A stretch of DNA of 64,000 bases from Pseudoalteromonas lipolytica (GTDB taxonomy: Bacteria; Pseudomonadota; Gammaproteobacteria; Enterobacterales; Alteromonadaceae), in the NCBI RefSeq assembly GCF_900116435.1, contig NZ_FPAZ01000003.1:260428-324427 (forward strand), written 5' to 3'. Positions 8,179 to 18,161 of the stretch are shown one piece after another; positions within the stretch are counted from its first letter, which is position 1, and every line of letters starts with the position of its first letter. The position numbers and the translations under genes are program-made. The notes beneath the pieces are model-generated. The model was given only the letters and a program-made list of their open reading frames with translations. It was not told the origin of the DNA and ran no database searches.

Positions 8179-10290
8179 CTATTGTTGGCCTACTGAGCTG
8201 ACAATCTTAATCTGTCTTTCGTCTGGTACCTCTTGGTAAGACATTACCCTTAAACCTGGGATGGTGTACTTAACAAAACGAGATAACACAGTGCGTAACA
8301 TTCCTGACGTTAGTAATATCGAAGGTTCGCCGGCCATTTCTTGGTTTTGATGCGCTTCATTTAATGATTCCTGAAGTCGCTCTGCAAGTCCTGGCTCTAT
8401 TCCGGCACCTTCGTCACCTGCATTTTGAAGTGACTGATGCAACATCTGTTCCAACTCAGGCGCCAAGGTTATGACAGGGATTTCAGATGACATACCAACC
8501 GCATCTTGAACAATCAATCTGCGCAGTGAAATTCGCACTGCAGCCGTTAGTACATCTGGGTCTTGGCTACGTGGGCCATATTCAACAAGGGTCTGAACAA
8601 TTGAACGCATATCACGAATTGCGACCCCTTCGTTAAGTAAGTTTTGCAGCACTTTTACAACCGTGGTCAATGGTAATACGTCAGGAACCAGTCCCTCGAC
8701 AAGACGAGGATGACTTTTCGCTAACATATCAAGTAGGTTCTGTACTTCTTCATGACCTAATAGTAATGCTGCGCTGTTTGTTAATAGCTGGCTAATATGG
8801 GTTGCCACGACAGTAGCTGCATCAACCACGGTGTAACCCAATGATTGGGCTTCATCTTTCTGGTCTGGCTTAATCCATACTGCATCGAGTCCAAAAGCAG
8901 GATCTTTTGTTTCAACACCTTTGATTGGGCCAAATACTTGCCCTGGGTTTATAGCAAGTTCGTCACCATGCTTAAGCTCACCTTCACCACTGGATACACC
9001 CATCATTGTGATACGGTAGGCGTTAGGGTCTAACTCTAAGTTGTCACGGATATGCACGGGCGGTACCAAGAAACCGAGTTCTTGCGAGAGTTTCTTACGC
9101 ACACCTTTAATACGGTTAAGTAGCTCTCCCCCTTGCGACTGATCAACCAGTGGAATTAAGCGATAACCGACTTCTAAACCAATCACATCTACTTGCTGTA
9201 CATCGTCCCAACCCAATTCTTTTTGCTCTTGCTTGTTAGCAACACCGGTGCCTGGCGAGCCCCCATTTGCTTCCAATTCAGCTTTTTCTGCTTCTGCTTT
9301 AATTTTTTGTTGTTGGGTAAAGTAAGCAAGGTAACCTAACAATGCGCCCAAGCTTAAAAATGCAAGATGAGGCATGCCTGGCACAAGGCCCATGGTGATC
9401 AAAATACCTGAAGCGATAAATAACGACTTTTCGTTTCCTAGCTGCGACTTAAACTGATCGCCCATGTTATGCGACTCATTTTGACGCGTTACAACAATCG
9501 CAGTACCAATTGAAAGAAGTAATGAAGGTAATTGCGCAACGAGACCATCACCAATGGTTAATAAAGTATATACTTCCATCGCACGGCTGAAGCTTAAGTC
9601 ATGTTGAATCATGCCGACAAATAAACCACCTACGATATTAATCACAAGGATCACAATACCGGCAATAGCATCACCTTTTACGAATTTACTGGCACCGTCC
9701 ATTGAGCCATAAAAGTCGGCTTCACGGGTTACTTCTTCACGGCGCTCACGAGCTTGCTCTGCACTAATAAAACCTGCGTTTAAGTCAGCATCAATCGCCA
9801 TTTGTTTACCTGGCATAGCGTCAAGTGTAAAACGCGCTGACACCTCTGAAATACGCCCTGCACCTTTGGTGATAACCACAAAGTTGATAATAATGAGAAT
9901 AAGGAACACAACAAGACCAACGGCATAGTTACCGCCGATAACCACCGAGCCGAACGCTTCAATTACTTTACCAGCAGCATCCCCGCCATTATGACCTTCA
10001 AGGAGTACCACCCGAGTACTGGCAACATTCAATGCAAGACGCATAATTGTGGCTATTAGCAGCACGGCCGGAAACATACCAAACTCAAGGGGCTTCATGG
10101 TGTAAACCGTAACGAGTAACACCACCAGCGCAAGCGCGATATTAAACGAAAAAAGAATATCTAAAAGAAAAGGAGGCAGAGGTAAAATAACCATGCCAAG
10201 GGCTGCAAGCACCAGTAATGGTGTTCCAAGCCCCTTCGCATACTCTTTTTTATCTTTATTAAGTTGTTGTAATACCGCTTTAAATTCCAT
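8179..10290 (-). CDS. flhA: Flagellar type III export gate protein FlhA
   Basis: FlhA is the large inner-membrane component of the flagellar export gate. The N-terminal half (about residues 25-330) contains about eight hydrophobic segments plus the conserved cytoplasmic FHIPEP-type loop region (SARFTLDAMPGKQMAIDADL). The C-terminal half (from about 360) is the soluble substrate- and chaperone-docking domain. At 703 residues the length is normal. A sigma-54-like site lies in the 71-base gap upstream, so flhA probably heads the flhA-flhF-flhG-fliA transcript. Confidence 0.97.
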   Translation of the reverse strand: MEFKAVLQQLNKDKKEYAKGLGTPLLVLAALGMVILPLPPFLLDILFSFNIALALVVLLVTVYTMKPLEFGMFPAVLLIATIMRLALNVASTRVVLLEGHNGGDAAGKVIEAFGSVVIGGNYAVGLVVFLILIIINFVVITKGAGRISEVSARFTLDAMPGKQMAIDADLNAGFISAEQARERREEVTREADFYGSMDGASKFVKGDAIAGIVILVINIVGGLFVGMIQHDLSFSRAMEVYTLLTIGDGLVAQLPSLLLSIGTAIVVTRQNESHNMGDQFKSQLGNEKSLFIASGILITMGLVPGMPHLAFLSLGALLGYLAYFTQQQKIKAEAEKAELEANGGSPGTGVANKQEQKELGWDDVQQVDVIGLEVGYRLIPLVDQSQGGELLNRIKGVRKKLSQELGFLVPPVHIRDNLELDPNAYRITMMGVSSGEGELKHGDELAINPGQVFGPIKGVETKDPAFGLDAVWIKPDQKDEAQSLGYTVVDAATVVATHISQLLTNSAALLLGHEEVQNLLDMLAKSHPRLVEGLVPDVLPLTTVVKVLQNLLNEGVAIRDMRSIVQTLVEYGPRSQDPDVLTAAVRISLRRLIVQDAVGMSSEIPVITLAPELEQMLHQSLQNAGDEGAGIEPGLAERLQESLNEAHQNQEMAGEPSILLTSGMLRTVLSRFVKYTIPGLRVMSYQEVPDERQIKIVSSVGQQ

Positions 10291-10328
10291 AATTCAACAA
10301 TTTCAAAAAATTGACACTACACGGAATT

Positions 10329-10344
10329 TGCAATAACTATTCCA
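10329..10344 (-). promoter_or_regulatory. Candidate sigma-54 promoter for flhA
   Basis: On the minus strand it reads TGGAATAGTTATTGCA, with correct GG-N10-GC spacing and a full TTGCA -12 element. The -24 element is degenerate (TGGAAT instead of TGGCAC). It sits about 40 bases upstream of the flhA start, in the only gap in this part of the cluster. Confidence 0.5.
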
Positions 10345-10361
10345 AGTTATTAAACGGCTAA

Positions 10362-11492
10362 TTAATATTTATAAGCCTCTGGGATAGGGAGCTTTTTATT
10401 AAGTGGAACAGGACGTTTACCACGCCCTTTTTGGAAGCGTTTTAATTGAAATACATAGGCAAGCACTTGCGCTACTGCGGTAAACAGTTGATCAGGTATT
10501 TGCTGGCCCACCTCGGTGGTGTGATAAAGCGCACGGGTAAGCATGGGTGATTCAACAATAGGCACATCGTTACCCTTACCCACTTTACGAATTTGCATAG
10601 CAAGCTCATCGACCCCTTTAGCAAGTACAATTGGCGCACCTGCTTTGGCGGTATCGTACTTTAGGGCAACCGAATAGTGAGTCGGGTTGGTCACGATAAC
10701 ATCGGCATCTGGCACGTCTTGCATCATACGCCTTTGCGACATTTCACGCTGAGTACGACGAATACGGGCTTTAATTTGTGGATCACCCTCTGAGTTCTTA
10801 TATTCGTCTTTTACCTCTTGCAAGGTCATTTTAAGCTCTTTGTGATGCTTGTGGCTTTGATAAGGCGCATCTATCGCTGCAATAATAATTAGCGTGCAAG
10901 TCAGGCCTAAAAACATCCAAGCTAGAATCTCAAGGGCATGAATGAAATTCCCCGGCGCACTTTCAATACTTAGATGTAATATTTCATCAAAAAAGGTATT
11001 AATTAAAAATACTGCAAAGCCTGCAACCACCGCAAACTTCAATATCGACTTAACCAGCTCAACGCCTGCTTGGGGACCAAGCATACGTTTAATCCCTTTA
11101 GCCGGTGACATTTTGCTGGCTTTAGGCGCTGCAGCTTGCCAACTAAAGTTAAAGCCGCCCAGTAACGTGTTACCGATAAATGCCGCTATTACAATAATGA
11201 GAACAAACATCGCCATCGGGAACAACAAGGCATCAGAGACAATGCTCCACACTGAAAACATTTTGGTGGTGTCGTAAGTTTCATTACGATTAAGGCTTAA
11301 TAATCGTCCCATCACATTATATAAGCCCTTGCCAATTTCAGGGCCATACAACAGCAATGAAATAGCCGAAAAAATTAATACGAACATCGTTCCCAACTCT
11401 TTAGAGCGGGCAACTTGGCCTTTTTTCTTGGCGTCTTCTATTTTTTTCCCGGTGGGTTCTTCGGTTTTCTCTTGACCTGAATCTTCAGCCAT
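10362..11492 (-). CDS. flhB: Flagellar export switch protein FlhB
   Basis: FlhB controls the substrate-specificity switch from hook to filament export. The polar, Lys-rich N-terminus (EEPTGKKIEDAKKKGQVARSKE) is followed by four hydrophobic segments between about 35 and 215. The cytoplasmic domain carries the self-cleavage motif NPTH at 269-272. At 376 residues it matches the family. It is 10 bases downstream of fliR and is the last gene before the flhA promoter gap. Confidence 0.97.
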   Translation of the reverse strand: MAEDSGQEKTEEPTGKKIEDAKKKGQVARSKELGTMFVLIFSAISLLLYGPEIGKGLYNVMGRLLSLNRNETYDTTKMFSVWSIVSDALLFPMAMFVLIIVIAAFIGNTLLGGFNFSWQAAAPKASKMSPAKGIKRMLGPQAGVELVKSILKFAVVAGFAVFLINTFFDEILHLSIESAPGNFIHALEILAWMFLGLTCTLIIIAAIDAPYQSHKHHKELKMTLQEVKDEYKNSEGDPQIKARIRRTQREMSQRRMMQDVPDADVIVTNPTHYSVALKYDTAKAGAPIVLAKGVDELAMQIRKVGKGNDVPIVESPMLTRALYHTTEVGQQIPDQLFTAVAQVLAYVFQLKRFQKGRGKRPVPLNKKLPIPEAYKY

Positions 11493-11501
11493 GGCGCGCT
11501 C

Positions 11502-12281
11502 CTAAGGTGTACAGCCAACAAGGCTGCACATTAACTCAACCATTTTTAACCACTGAAACTCAAACTGAGTCATAAAATTGCCTAACGTAGCCCAAATAAT
11601 CACAAGCCCTGCGACAAGAGTAAAAGGGAAGCCTATCGAAAAAATGTTTAATTGCGGAGCAGCACGCGTCATGACCCCAAATGACATATTGATCACAAGC
11701 ATCGCTGTCAATGGAGCAAGAGCCAGAACTAACGCGGTGGTAAACATCCACCCACCCCATGTAACGATGTCCCAGTAGTGGTCAACCGACCACCAAGTAC
11801 CATCAATAGGCAAGACTTCAAAACTGTGTATGACCATTTGAATCATCATCAAATGCCCATTAAAGACAAAAAATAGTAACGTGGCTAGAATCAGGTAAAA
11901 CTGGCCCACCGCGGGTACACTCAAGCCATTCGAGGGATCAACAACAGAGGCAAAACCTAAGCCTGTTTGCATCGCCAATATTTGACCAGCAAGTACAAAA
12001 GTATTCAGCAATAATACCGAAGCAAAGCCAATTGCTACACCAATCAATAATTGTTGGATAACAACCAGTACCATTTCAAACGAAAACAGGTTTGTAAACG
12101 TGCTCTGCGGCAGCATAGGCACAGCCACAAAGGTCACTACGACCGCTAAACCCAGCTTAATACGCGTTGGCACATTCTTCGCACCTAAGCCTGCCATGAT
12201 CATAATCATGGAGCTAATGCGTACAAATGGCAGTAAAAAGTCACTGAGCCACTGTAAGATGACCGCAAATGGAAACTCCAT
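11502..12281 (-). CDS. fliR: Flagellar export apparatus protein FliR
   Basis: FliR is a core subunit of the FliPQR export pore. The protein (259 residues) is hydrophobic with about six membrane segments. Family-typical stretches include LPFVRISSMIMIMAGLGAKNVPTR near the N-terminus and FASVVDPSNGLSVPAVGQF in the middle. It begins directly after the fliQ stop codon without any gap, as expected for a coupled fliP-fliQ-fliR-flhB block. Confidence 0.96.
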   Translation of the reverse strand: MEFPFAVILQWLSDFLLPFVRISSMIMIMAGLGAKNVPTRIKLGLAVVVTFVAVPMLPQSTFTNLFSFEMVLVVIQQLLIGVAIGFASVLLLNTFVLAGQILAMQTGLGFASVVDPSNGLSVPAVGQFYLILATLLFFVFNGHLMMIQMVIHSFEVLPIDGTWWSVDHYWDIVTWGGWMFTTALVLALAPLTAMLVINMSFGVMTRAAPQLNIFSIGFPFTLVAGLVIIWATLGNFMTQFEFQWLKMVELMCSLVGCTP

Positions 12282-12551
12282 TTACCCCGCAATCTCCGGA
12301 ATCGACATAACAAGCCGCGTAAAATAATCCATGAGTTCTTGAGTGAACCAATGACCACCCAATATAAGCGCACTGATTGTAATGAGTAGACGAGGCAAGA
12401 AACTGAGTGTTTGCTCGTTAATTGATGTTGCAGCTTGAAACACCGCAACGACAAGCCCCACCAGCAAGCCAGGCACAACAATCGCTGACACCAGCTTGAT
12501 CACTAAAAATAAAGCGTCGCTGAGAATATCGACAAAAATTTCCGGTTCCAT
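12282..12551 (-). CDS. fliQ: Flagellar export apparatus protein FliQ
   Basis: This small subunit of the FliPQR export pore has 89 residues and two hydrophobic hairpin segments (about 14-38 and 52-76). The N-terminus MEPEIFVDILSDALFLVIKL and central VGLVVAVFQAATSINEQTL are typical of FliQ/SctS. It lies between fliP (40 bases away) and fliR (adjacent). Confidence 0.96.
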   Translation of the reverse strand: MEPEIFVDILSDALFLVIKLVSAIVVPGLLVGLVVAVFQAATSINEQTLSFLPRLLITISALILGGHWFTQELMDYFTRLVMSIPEIAG

Positions 12552-12590
12552 CGTATGACTCCTAACTGTTACACGCTATGTTACGCATTG

Positions 12591-13331
12591 CTACACACCA
12601 AGCCCAAAGCTCTTCGCAAGCGTTCCCATTACTAAGCTCCACCCGTCAACCAGTACAAACAACATAATTTTAAATGGTAAGGAGACGATCATCGGCGATA
12701 ACATCATCATACCCATGGCCATCAAGACTGACGCAACCACGAGATCGACAATCAAAAATGGAATAAAGAACATAAAACCAATGATAAAAGCGGTTTGTAG
12801 CTCACTGGTCACAAATGCGGGGATCAGCACGATTAAAGGCGTGTCTTCAGGGGAATCCAACTTATCGTAACCCGCTATTTTTGCGAATGTTTCTAAATCT
12901 TTAAGGCGCACTTGCGAAAGCATAAAGGCTTTCATTGGTTCTTTTGCCAATTCTAACGCTTGCACTGAGGTGACTTGTTCATTTAGGTATGGCTCTATCG
13001 CACGCTCATTCACTTGCTGGTAAATTGGCGCCATAATAAAGATACTTAAAAACAATGACATACCAAGCAATATTTGATTCGAAGGAGTTTGTTGTAAACC
13101 GATTGCTTGGCGCAGAATTGCCAGCACTACAATAATACGCGTAAATGAAGTCATCATAATCACTGCCGCAGGAATAAAGCTCAGCGCAGTCATTATTGCA
13201 AGTACTTGCAAAGTTACCGAGTAGTCTTGCGAGCCATCGGGGTTGGTCGTGATAGTGAGTGCATCGATGCCTTCTGCATTAACAGATGGCAGGAATAACA
13301 CGGTAGCTAAAATAAGTATCCACTTGATCAT
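12591..13331 (-). CDS. fliP: Flagellar export apparatus protein FliP
   Basis: FliP is the main subunit of the export pore. The N-terminus [19 protein letters not shown] is a cleavable signal peptide, as usual for FliP. Mature-protein hallmarks include [22 protein letters not shown], the [18 protein letters not shown] region, and [25 protein letters not shown] near the C-terminus. The length of 246 residues is normal. It follows fliO by 4 bases. Confidence 0.97.
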   Translation of the reverse strand: MIKWILILATVLFLPSVNAEGIDALTITTNPDGSQDYSVTLQVLAIMTALSFIPAAVIMMTSFTRIIVVLAILRQAIGLQQTPSNQILLGMSLFLSIFIMAPIYQQVNERAIEPYLNEQVTSVQALELAKEPMKAFMLSQVRLKDLETFAKIAGYDKLDSPEDTPLIVLIPAFVTSELQTAFIIGFMFFIPFLIVDLVVASVLMAMGMMMLSPMIVSLPFKIMLFVLVDGWSLVMGTLAKSFGLGV

Positions 13332-13335
13332 AGCA

Positions 13336-13719
13336 TTAATTCTTTTTATTAGGGGGTGATTGTGGGTTCAACAACTTGCCAAAGCGCTTGGCAAGTTCCG
13401 GTAATTCTTTTTCTTTTAAGGGAGTTTCTAGCTTATGCAAGTAGTTAATACTGTGCGGCGTAACACCTATTAAATGCTGAGCATTATCAATTTCAATAAC
13501 CATCAAGCGTTCACGCGAGCCAAGCGGTAAACTGCGAACAACTTTAAACTCTTCACTGTTTGCTAAATTAGGGTTGAGCTTCTTGACAAAAAACGCCAAT
13601 ACCACAATAACCACTAACACTAAAAGCAAAGACATCACCATAGACAGCAAATCTGCCGTAGGTGATGCTGTAGGAAAAACAGTGCTACTGGCACTAGATA
13701 AAGCTATAAATGCGCTCAT
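13336..13719 (-). CDS. fliO: Flagellar biosynthetic protein FliO
   Basis: FliO is a small membrane protein that assists FliP assembly. It has a single hydrophobic segment (about 22-46, [20 protein letters not shown]) after a short periplasmic N-terminus. A cytoplasmic domain with [20 protein letters not shown], the typical FliO signature, follows. It overlaps fliN by 4 bases (ATGA), which suggests translational coupling. Confidence 0.92.
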   Translation of the reverse strand: MSAFIALSSASSTVFPTASPTADLLSMVMSLLLVLVVIVVLAFFVKKLNPNLANSEEFKVVRSLPLGSRERLMVIEIDNAQHLIGVTPHSINYLHKLETPLKEKELPELAKRFGKLLNPQSPPNKKN

Positions 13720-14117
13720 CGTAACTTTTTAATTCGCTCAACTTGGCTAATCACATCTGTAAGACGAATACCAAACTTGTCATTAACAACCACCACCTCG
13801 CCGTGCGCAATCAAGGTGCCATTAACTAACACATCAAGTGGCTCACCAGCGACACGATCAAGCTCAACAACAGAGCCTTGGTTTAATTGTAATAAGTTGC
13901 GAATATTGATTTTAGAACGACCAACTTCCATCGAAATGGTGACTGGAATATCTAAAATGGTGTCAAGTTTGCGCTTTTCATCACCTGAGAGTTCATGCTT
14001 CTCATCTTTCAGCTCGTCAAGCTCAGCAACTGAGGCATTACTTGTTGCACTTTCGGCTTCCTCGGCCTCGGCTAATGCCGCTGCCCATTCGTCCATTGTA
14101 TCTTGATCATCACTCAT
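13716..14117 (-). CDS. fliN: Flagellar motor switch protein FliN
   Basis: FliN forms the lower C-ring with FliM and FliG. An acidic Ala/Glu-rich N-terminal third (residues 1-50) precedes the SpoA-type domain with ILDIPVTISMEVGRSKINIRNLL, LNQGSVVELDR and VNGTLIAHGEVVVVNDKFGIR. At 133 residues it matches Vibrio/Shewanella FliN. It lies 22 bases after fliM. Confidence 0.97.
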   Translation of the reverse strand: MSDDQDTMDEWAAALAEAEEAESATSNASVAELDELKDEKHELSGDEKRKLDTILDIPVTISMEVGRSKINIRNLLQLNQGSVVELDRVAGEPLDVLVNGTLIAHGEVVVVNDKFGIRLTDVISQVERIKKLR

Positions 14118-14139
14118 TATATTTAACCTTATAAATCGA

Positions 14140-15231
14140 CTACCAGTCTAAATCGACACCTTCAGAGAGGTGAAGATCTTCTTCTAGTTCTGCTAATTCT
14201 GCATCCGAATCCAGTTTTTTGCCACCTTTAGTGAACACATGGAGTTCAGACTTAACTGATTCAGGGCGTTTAATTTTTTCGCTAATTTGTAATGCCACAT
14301 TGTCTCGAGAGCGGCCCATTTTAGCTCTAAAGGTCGGCAGCTCTTCAATAAAGACCGTAATGTGTTCAGGCATTTCAACGGGAATAATATCACCCGCTTT
14401 TAATTCCATAATTTGCGCAAGCGTTAAATCAACCTCTAATAACTGAGTTGATAAATCGACTTCGACATCCATAATTTCATCACGGAGAGCTTTACTCCAA
14501 CGCAAATCAGTGTCTTCAGTATCTGATTGAACACCGGCATCAAGTAATTCACGAATTGGCTCAAGCATTGAATACGGCAAGGCAATATGAAAATCACCAC
14601 CACCGCCATCAAGTTCAATATGGAACGAGCTAATAACCACCACTTCTGTTGGGCTAACAATATTTGCCATCGCAGGGTTAACTTCAGAGTCGAGGTACTC
14701 AAACGACACATCCATAACCGGTGCCCATGCCTCTTTATAATCTTCAAAGATTATTTTGAGTAGCATTTGCACAATACGACGCTCTGTTGGCGTAAATTCA
14801 CGGCCTTCTATTTTTGCATGATAACGCCCGTCACCACCAAAAAAGTTATCGACCAAAATAAACACTAAGCGTGCTTCCATGGTGATCAGGCCGGTGCCTT
14901 TTAAAGGACGAAAACGCACCATGTTTAAACTTGTTGGTACAAATAAGGTATGGATGTACTCGCCAAACTTAATCATTTGTACGCCGTTTATTGATACCTC
15001 TGCGGTACGGCGCATCATGTTAAATAAGCTGATCCGCATATGACGGGCAAAACGTTCATTCACGATTTCCAAGGTCGGCATGCGACCACGGACAATACGA
15101 TCTTGTGATGAGAAGTCATACTGAAGTGTATTACCGTCTGAATCACCACCGTCGTGAATATCTTCCTCTTCGACTTCATCAACGCCGTGTAAGAGCGCAT
15201 CAATTTCGTCTTGGGATAATAAATCGCTCAC
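14140..15231 (-). CDS. fliM: Flagellar motor switch protein FliM
   Basis: FliM is the C-ring subunit that receives CheY-P. The N-terminal CheY-binding peptide is clear (LLSQDEIDALLHG, about residues 4-16), followed by an acidic spacer. The middle CheC-like domain includes RRTAEVSINGVQMIKFGEY. The C-terminal SpoA domain includes VDLSTQLLEVDLTLAQIMEL. The length of 363 residues is normal. It lies 9 bases after fliL. Confidence 0.97.
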   Translation of the reverse strand: MSDLLSQDEIDALLHGVDEVEEEDIHDGGDSDGNTLQYDFSSQDRIVRGRMPTLEIVNERFARHMRISLFNMMRRTAEVSINGVQMIKFGEYIHTLFVPTSLNMVRFRPLKGTGLITMEARLVFILVDNFFGGDGRYHAKIEGREFTPTERRIVQMLLKIIFEDYKEAWAPVMDVSFEYLDSEVNPAMANIVSPTEVVVISSFHIELDGGGGDFHIALPYSMLEPIRELLDAGVQSDTEDTDLRWSKALRDEIMDVEVDLSTQLLEVDLTLAQIMELKAGDIIPVEMPEHITVFIEELPTFRAKMGRSRDNVALQISEKIKRPESVKSELHVFTKGGKKLDSDAELAELEEDLHLSEGVDLDW

Positions 15232-15240
15232 GCTGACCCC

Positions 15241-15762
15241 TTATTGCATCACAAAGCCGGTGAACAACACCCGCTCAATCACTTTACTGCCTTCAACATC
15301 ATTTAAGGCAGTTTGAACTTTTTCTAGTGCCGCCACACGCACTGACTCTTTACCTTCACTGGTGCCAAGTTCATCAGCTGTGGTCGTAGACAACACCCCT
15401 AATAAAGTACTTTCGATAAGTGGAATATGTTTCTTTGCCGTTTCTTCGTTTACTTCACCGCGTACTAATAACTGCACTTTAATTTGTACAATTCGATCAC
15501 GACTGGCACCTGGCACATTAAACACAAAAGGACGCGGCATCGCGACATATAACGCCGAACCGACCTTCGCAGAGCTTGATGGAGCAGCCGTTTCAGAAAC
15601 CGTTGTTTCATCAGCAAGGCTTTCTTGTGGGGCATCATCGCCCATAAATAAAAAATACCCCGCACCTGCGGCTAAAATCACAACAACTGCAGCAATGATT
15701 ATAATCAGCTTTTTTTTACTTTTACCGGTATCTTCTATTTCTAAATTTGCGTCTTCGGCCAT
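15241..15762 (-). CDS. fliL: Flagellar basal-body-associated protein FliL
   Basis: FliL surrounds the stator units and affects torque. It has a short acidic/Lys-rich cytoplasmic N-terminus, one membrane segment (about 17-38, LIIIIAAVVVILAAGAGYFLF), a Thr/Ser-rich linker, and a periplasmic stomatin-like domain ending RVLFTGFVMQ. The ATG giving MAEDANLE is preferred because AAGGA lies 7 bases upstream of it; another ATG two codons earlier lies too close to that site. It is followed by fliM. Confidence 0.93.
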   Translation of the reverse strand: MAEDANLEIEDTGKSKKKLIIIIAAVVVILAAGAGYFLFMGDDAPQESLADETTVSETAAPSSSAKVGSALYVAMPRPFVFNVPGASRDRIVQIKVQLLVRGEVNEETAKKHIPLIESTLLGVLSTTTADELGTSEGKESVRVAALEKVQTALNDVEGSKVIERVLFTGFVMQ

Positions 15763-15830
15763 AATCATTTCCTTAAGCGTTACAGTAAACTCATTCTCTG
15801 TAACTGTATTATTTCTTATAATAGCAGGAC

Positions 15831-18065
15831 TTATGCATAGTAATCTATTGATGATGACGATTGTTGTCGAGAAGTTTCTACGCTTTGCGTCGTGACGTCT
15901 TGCTGAACCTCTTCGTCATTATGATGCCCTGCAAGCTGCCCTTGCTCTGACTGGCTGCCTTGTTGTTCAGGGTTACCTTGCTGAATACTACTTTCGCCTA
16001 GCTCAATCCCCTGTTGCGCTAACATTTCACGCAGACGTGGCATCGATTGCTCTAAAGCTTCTTTGGCTTGTTGATTTTGCACAACAAAGTTAATTTGTGC
16101 TTGCTCAGCATCACTGCGGATACGAATTTGCATGCTGCCCATTTCAGGTGGATCAAGACGTATTTCAGCTTCTTTGTTATTGATATTTAACAGGGCACTG
16201 ACTCGCTCTTGGAGCATTTTTGCCGCATCACTTTTTATAATATTAATTGCTTGCATCACCCCAGAGTCAAGGCTCACTGTTTTACTTTGTGGCTGCTGTT
16301 GAGCCTGTGTTTGAAAACTATGCACATCTAAGGCTTGTTCATATTGTTGATAGGCCGCGTCATAAGCCCCTGTTTGAGAGGGATTAAGCGGTGCCGTCAA
16401 CTGATTGAAAAGCTGCACGACTCGTGCTGTCGACACCTCTTTTGGGCGCTCAGTGTCGAGTAAAGTATCAAGCTTTGATGTTGTTTCAGTGTCTGTGTTT
16501 ACAGCGCTGGCATTTTTTAGCACTGATAATTGCTCACTGCGCTCAGCTTTAGGGCTTTTACTGTCAGGCTCTGTTGTCGCCGTTAATGTGGGTGTTACAG
16601 CATCCGCTTTCACGGGGGTAACCGCGTCAGATAAAAGAGTCTGCACCGCCACTAATTTTTCATTTTGTTGAGTGCCTGGTGTTAAAGATTGCAATTGTGC
16701 GTTTACTTTATTAAGCAATGCTTGCTGCTCATCTTTCGTTAATGTGGCAATTTGTTTTTCTATTGCAGCCGGAACTTTACTGTCAGGGACTTTACTGTCA
16801 GAGACTTTGCTTTCTGTAGCATTACTTAGTGCTGCTTTCGCTGCGTCTGCGACTAATGCCGGCTGCGGTGTCTGTGTTTTTTCACTATGAACATTCATCA
16901 CTTCGCTAAGTAGCGCTTTAATCTTATCAACGTCATTTGAGCTTAGCTCACCTGCCGCCTTTAATTGATTAATTTGCTGCTCAAGTTTTACCTGCTGCGT
17001 TGACGTTAAAGTCAATTCTTTGGCAAATTGACTGACCGCTTGACCATCACCACTTTGTACTTTTGCCAACAAACTGACAATTGATTGATTCGTGACTGAC
17101 TCGTTTGCCGCTTTCTCACTCATCACGCTATCATCTGAATTTATCGCCGCCATTTTAGTAACAGTATTGTCAGTATCTATCGCTGGCTTACTAGCGATAT
17201 TTTTCGCATTTTCAGCAGCATTGTTAGTCGGTGCTAACTTAGCATCTACAATCGGCGATTCTTGCACTTCGCCACTGGGAGTCACCACTGAACCTAACGA
17301 TGCGGCCTTCGTATCATTACTAACACTGCTCAACAGTTCTGTAGCCTGTGCGGCCTGTTTCATCGCTGCATTTTGCTCAGCAGTATTTGCCGTGATAACT
17401 TGAGACTGCTTGGCAGTGTTTACTGTTGCCGCATTTTCAGTATCATCGAGTACAGACGGGCTATCAATAATTGGCGTGACTGAATCTTTCGGTGGCAATT
17501 CGCCAATCGGTTTCAATTGATTGTCAATCGCAGTAGCAACTTTAGACTTAGTTAATAGATTGGCAACTGAGTTTTCGCTGTCCGACAACGCGTCATCATC
17601 TGCTAAAGACGCACTTAAAGGCGAAGGAATAACAGGCGTAATATCATCAATTGGGGTGGGCTTTTTATCAACCACAATCCCACTAAATTCATGTTTGTCT
17701 GCGAGCACGTTTACACGCGTGCTCATTGCGTGTGATGCATTAATTTGTGAGAGCAGTGGGTTGTCTTCCCCTTCGATGAGGGCAACGTCTGTGGCTTCAT
17801 CATCACGCGTCGGCTTATCAGAGACCTGTTTGCTCTGTGTATTATTCGCGACGACACCGCCTGCTTGTTCAGCCTCACTTTGCATTACGTTACTATTGTC
17901 GCTCTGTTTATTAGCGACAGTTTTAGAGTGTACCGCTTCGCTTGCTTCAGACAATTCAGTTAAAAAGCTTAGGCCTGATGCGTGATCATTTGCCTCTGAT
18001 TCTTTGCTTAAAAAACCAGTATCGTGCTCAGTTTTAACCTGCAAATTAATATCACTGATCGCCAT
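15831..18065 (-). CDS. fliK: Flagellar hook-length control protein FliK
   Basis: FliK measures hook length and triggers the FlhB switch. The large N-terminal part (about 1-560) is low-complexity, Ser/Thr/Ala/Asp-rich and includes a small repeat (SDSKVPDSKVP). The C-terminal Flg_hook domain (about 600-690) has the signature IRLDPPEMGSMQIRI and MPRLREMLAQQGIELGESSI. A Gln-rich tail ends the protein. At 744 residues it is much longer than enteric FliK (about 400), as is common in marine gammaproteobacteria. A sigma-54-like site lies upstream. Confidence 0.93.
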   Translation of the reverse strand: MAISDINLQVKTEHDTGFLSKESEANDHASGLSFLTELSEASEAVHSKTVANKQSDNSNVMQSEAEQAGGVVANNTQSKQVSDKPTRDDEATDVALIEGEDNPLLSQINASHAMSTRVNVLADKHEFSGIVVDKKPTPIDDITPVIPSPLSASLADDDALSDSENSVANLLTKSKVATAIDNQLKPIGELPPKDSVTPIIDSPSVLDDTENAATVNTAKQSQVITANTAEQNAAMKQAAQATELLSSVSNDTKAASLGSVVTPSGEVQESPIVDAKLAPTNNAAENAKNIASKPAIDTDNTVTKMAAINSDDSVMSEKAANESVTNQSIVSLLAKVQSGDGQAVSQFAKELTLTSTQQVKLEQQINQLKAAGELSSNDVDKIKALLSEVMNVHSEKTQTPQPALVADAAKAALSNATESKVSDSKVPDSKVPAAIEKQIATLTKDEQQALLNKVNAQLQSLTPGTQQNEKLVAVQTLLSDAVTPVKADAVTPTLTATTEPDSKSPKAERSEQLSVLKNASAVNTDTETTSKLDTLLDTERPKEVSTARVVQLFNQLTAPLNPSQTGAYDAAYQQYEQALDVHSFQTQAQQQPQSKTVSLDSGVMQAINIIKSDAAKMLQERVSALLNINNKEAEIRLDPPEMGSMQIRIRSDAEQAQINFVVQNQQAKEALEQSMPRLREMLAQQGIELGESSIQQGNPEQQGSQSEQGQLAGHHNDEEVQQDVTTQSVETSRQQSSSSIDYYA

Positions 18066-18134
18066 AATTCACCTAAATATAAAGAGGCAATTTGCCGCCG
18101 CAAGTGCCAAAATTAACGCTGTTAAGCAGATAGC

Positions 18135-18150
18135 TGCAAATTGCATGCCT
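18135..18150 (-). promoter_or_regulatory. Candidate sigma-54 promoter for fliK
   Basis: On the minus strand it reads AGGCATGCAATTTGCA, with correct GG-N10-GC spacing and full TTGCA. Only the first base and the end of the -24 box differ from TGGCAC. It sits in the 96-base fliJ-fliK gap about 70 bases from the fliK start. A second TGGCAC in the same gap lacks proper -12 spacing. Confidence 0.45.
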
Positions 18151-18161
18151 AAAAATCAGGA

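Noticed and set aside
18100..18115. Second TGGCAC upstream of fliK as a sigma-54 promoter
   Set aside because: The GC of the -12 element is one base off the required spacing; the neighbouring site at 18135 fits better.
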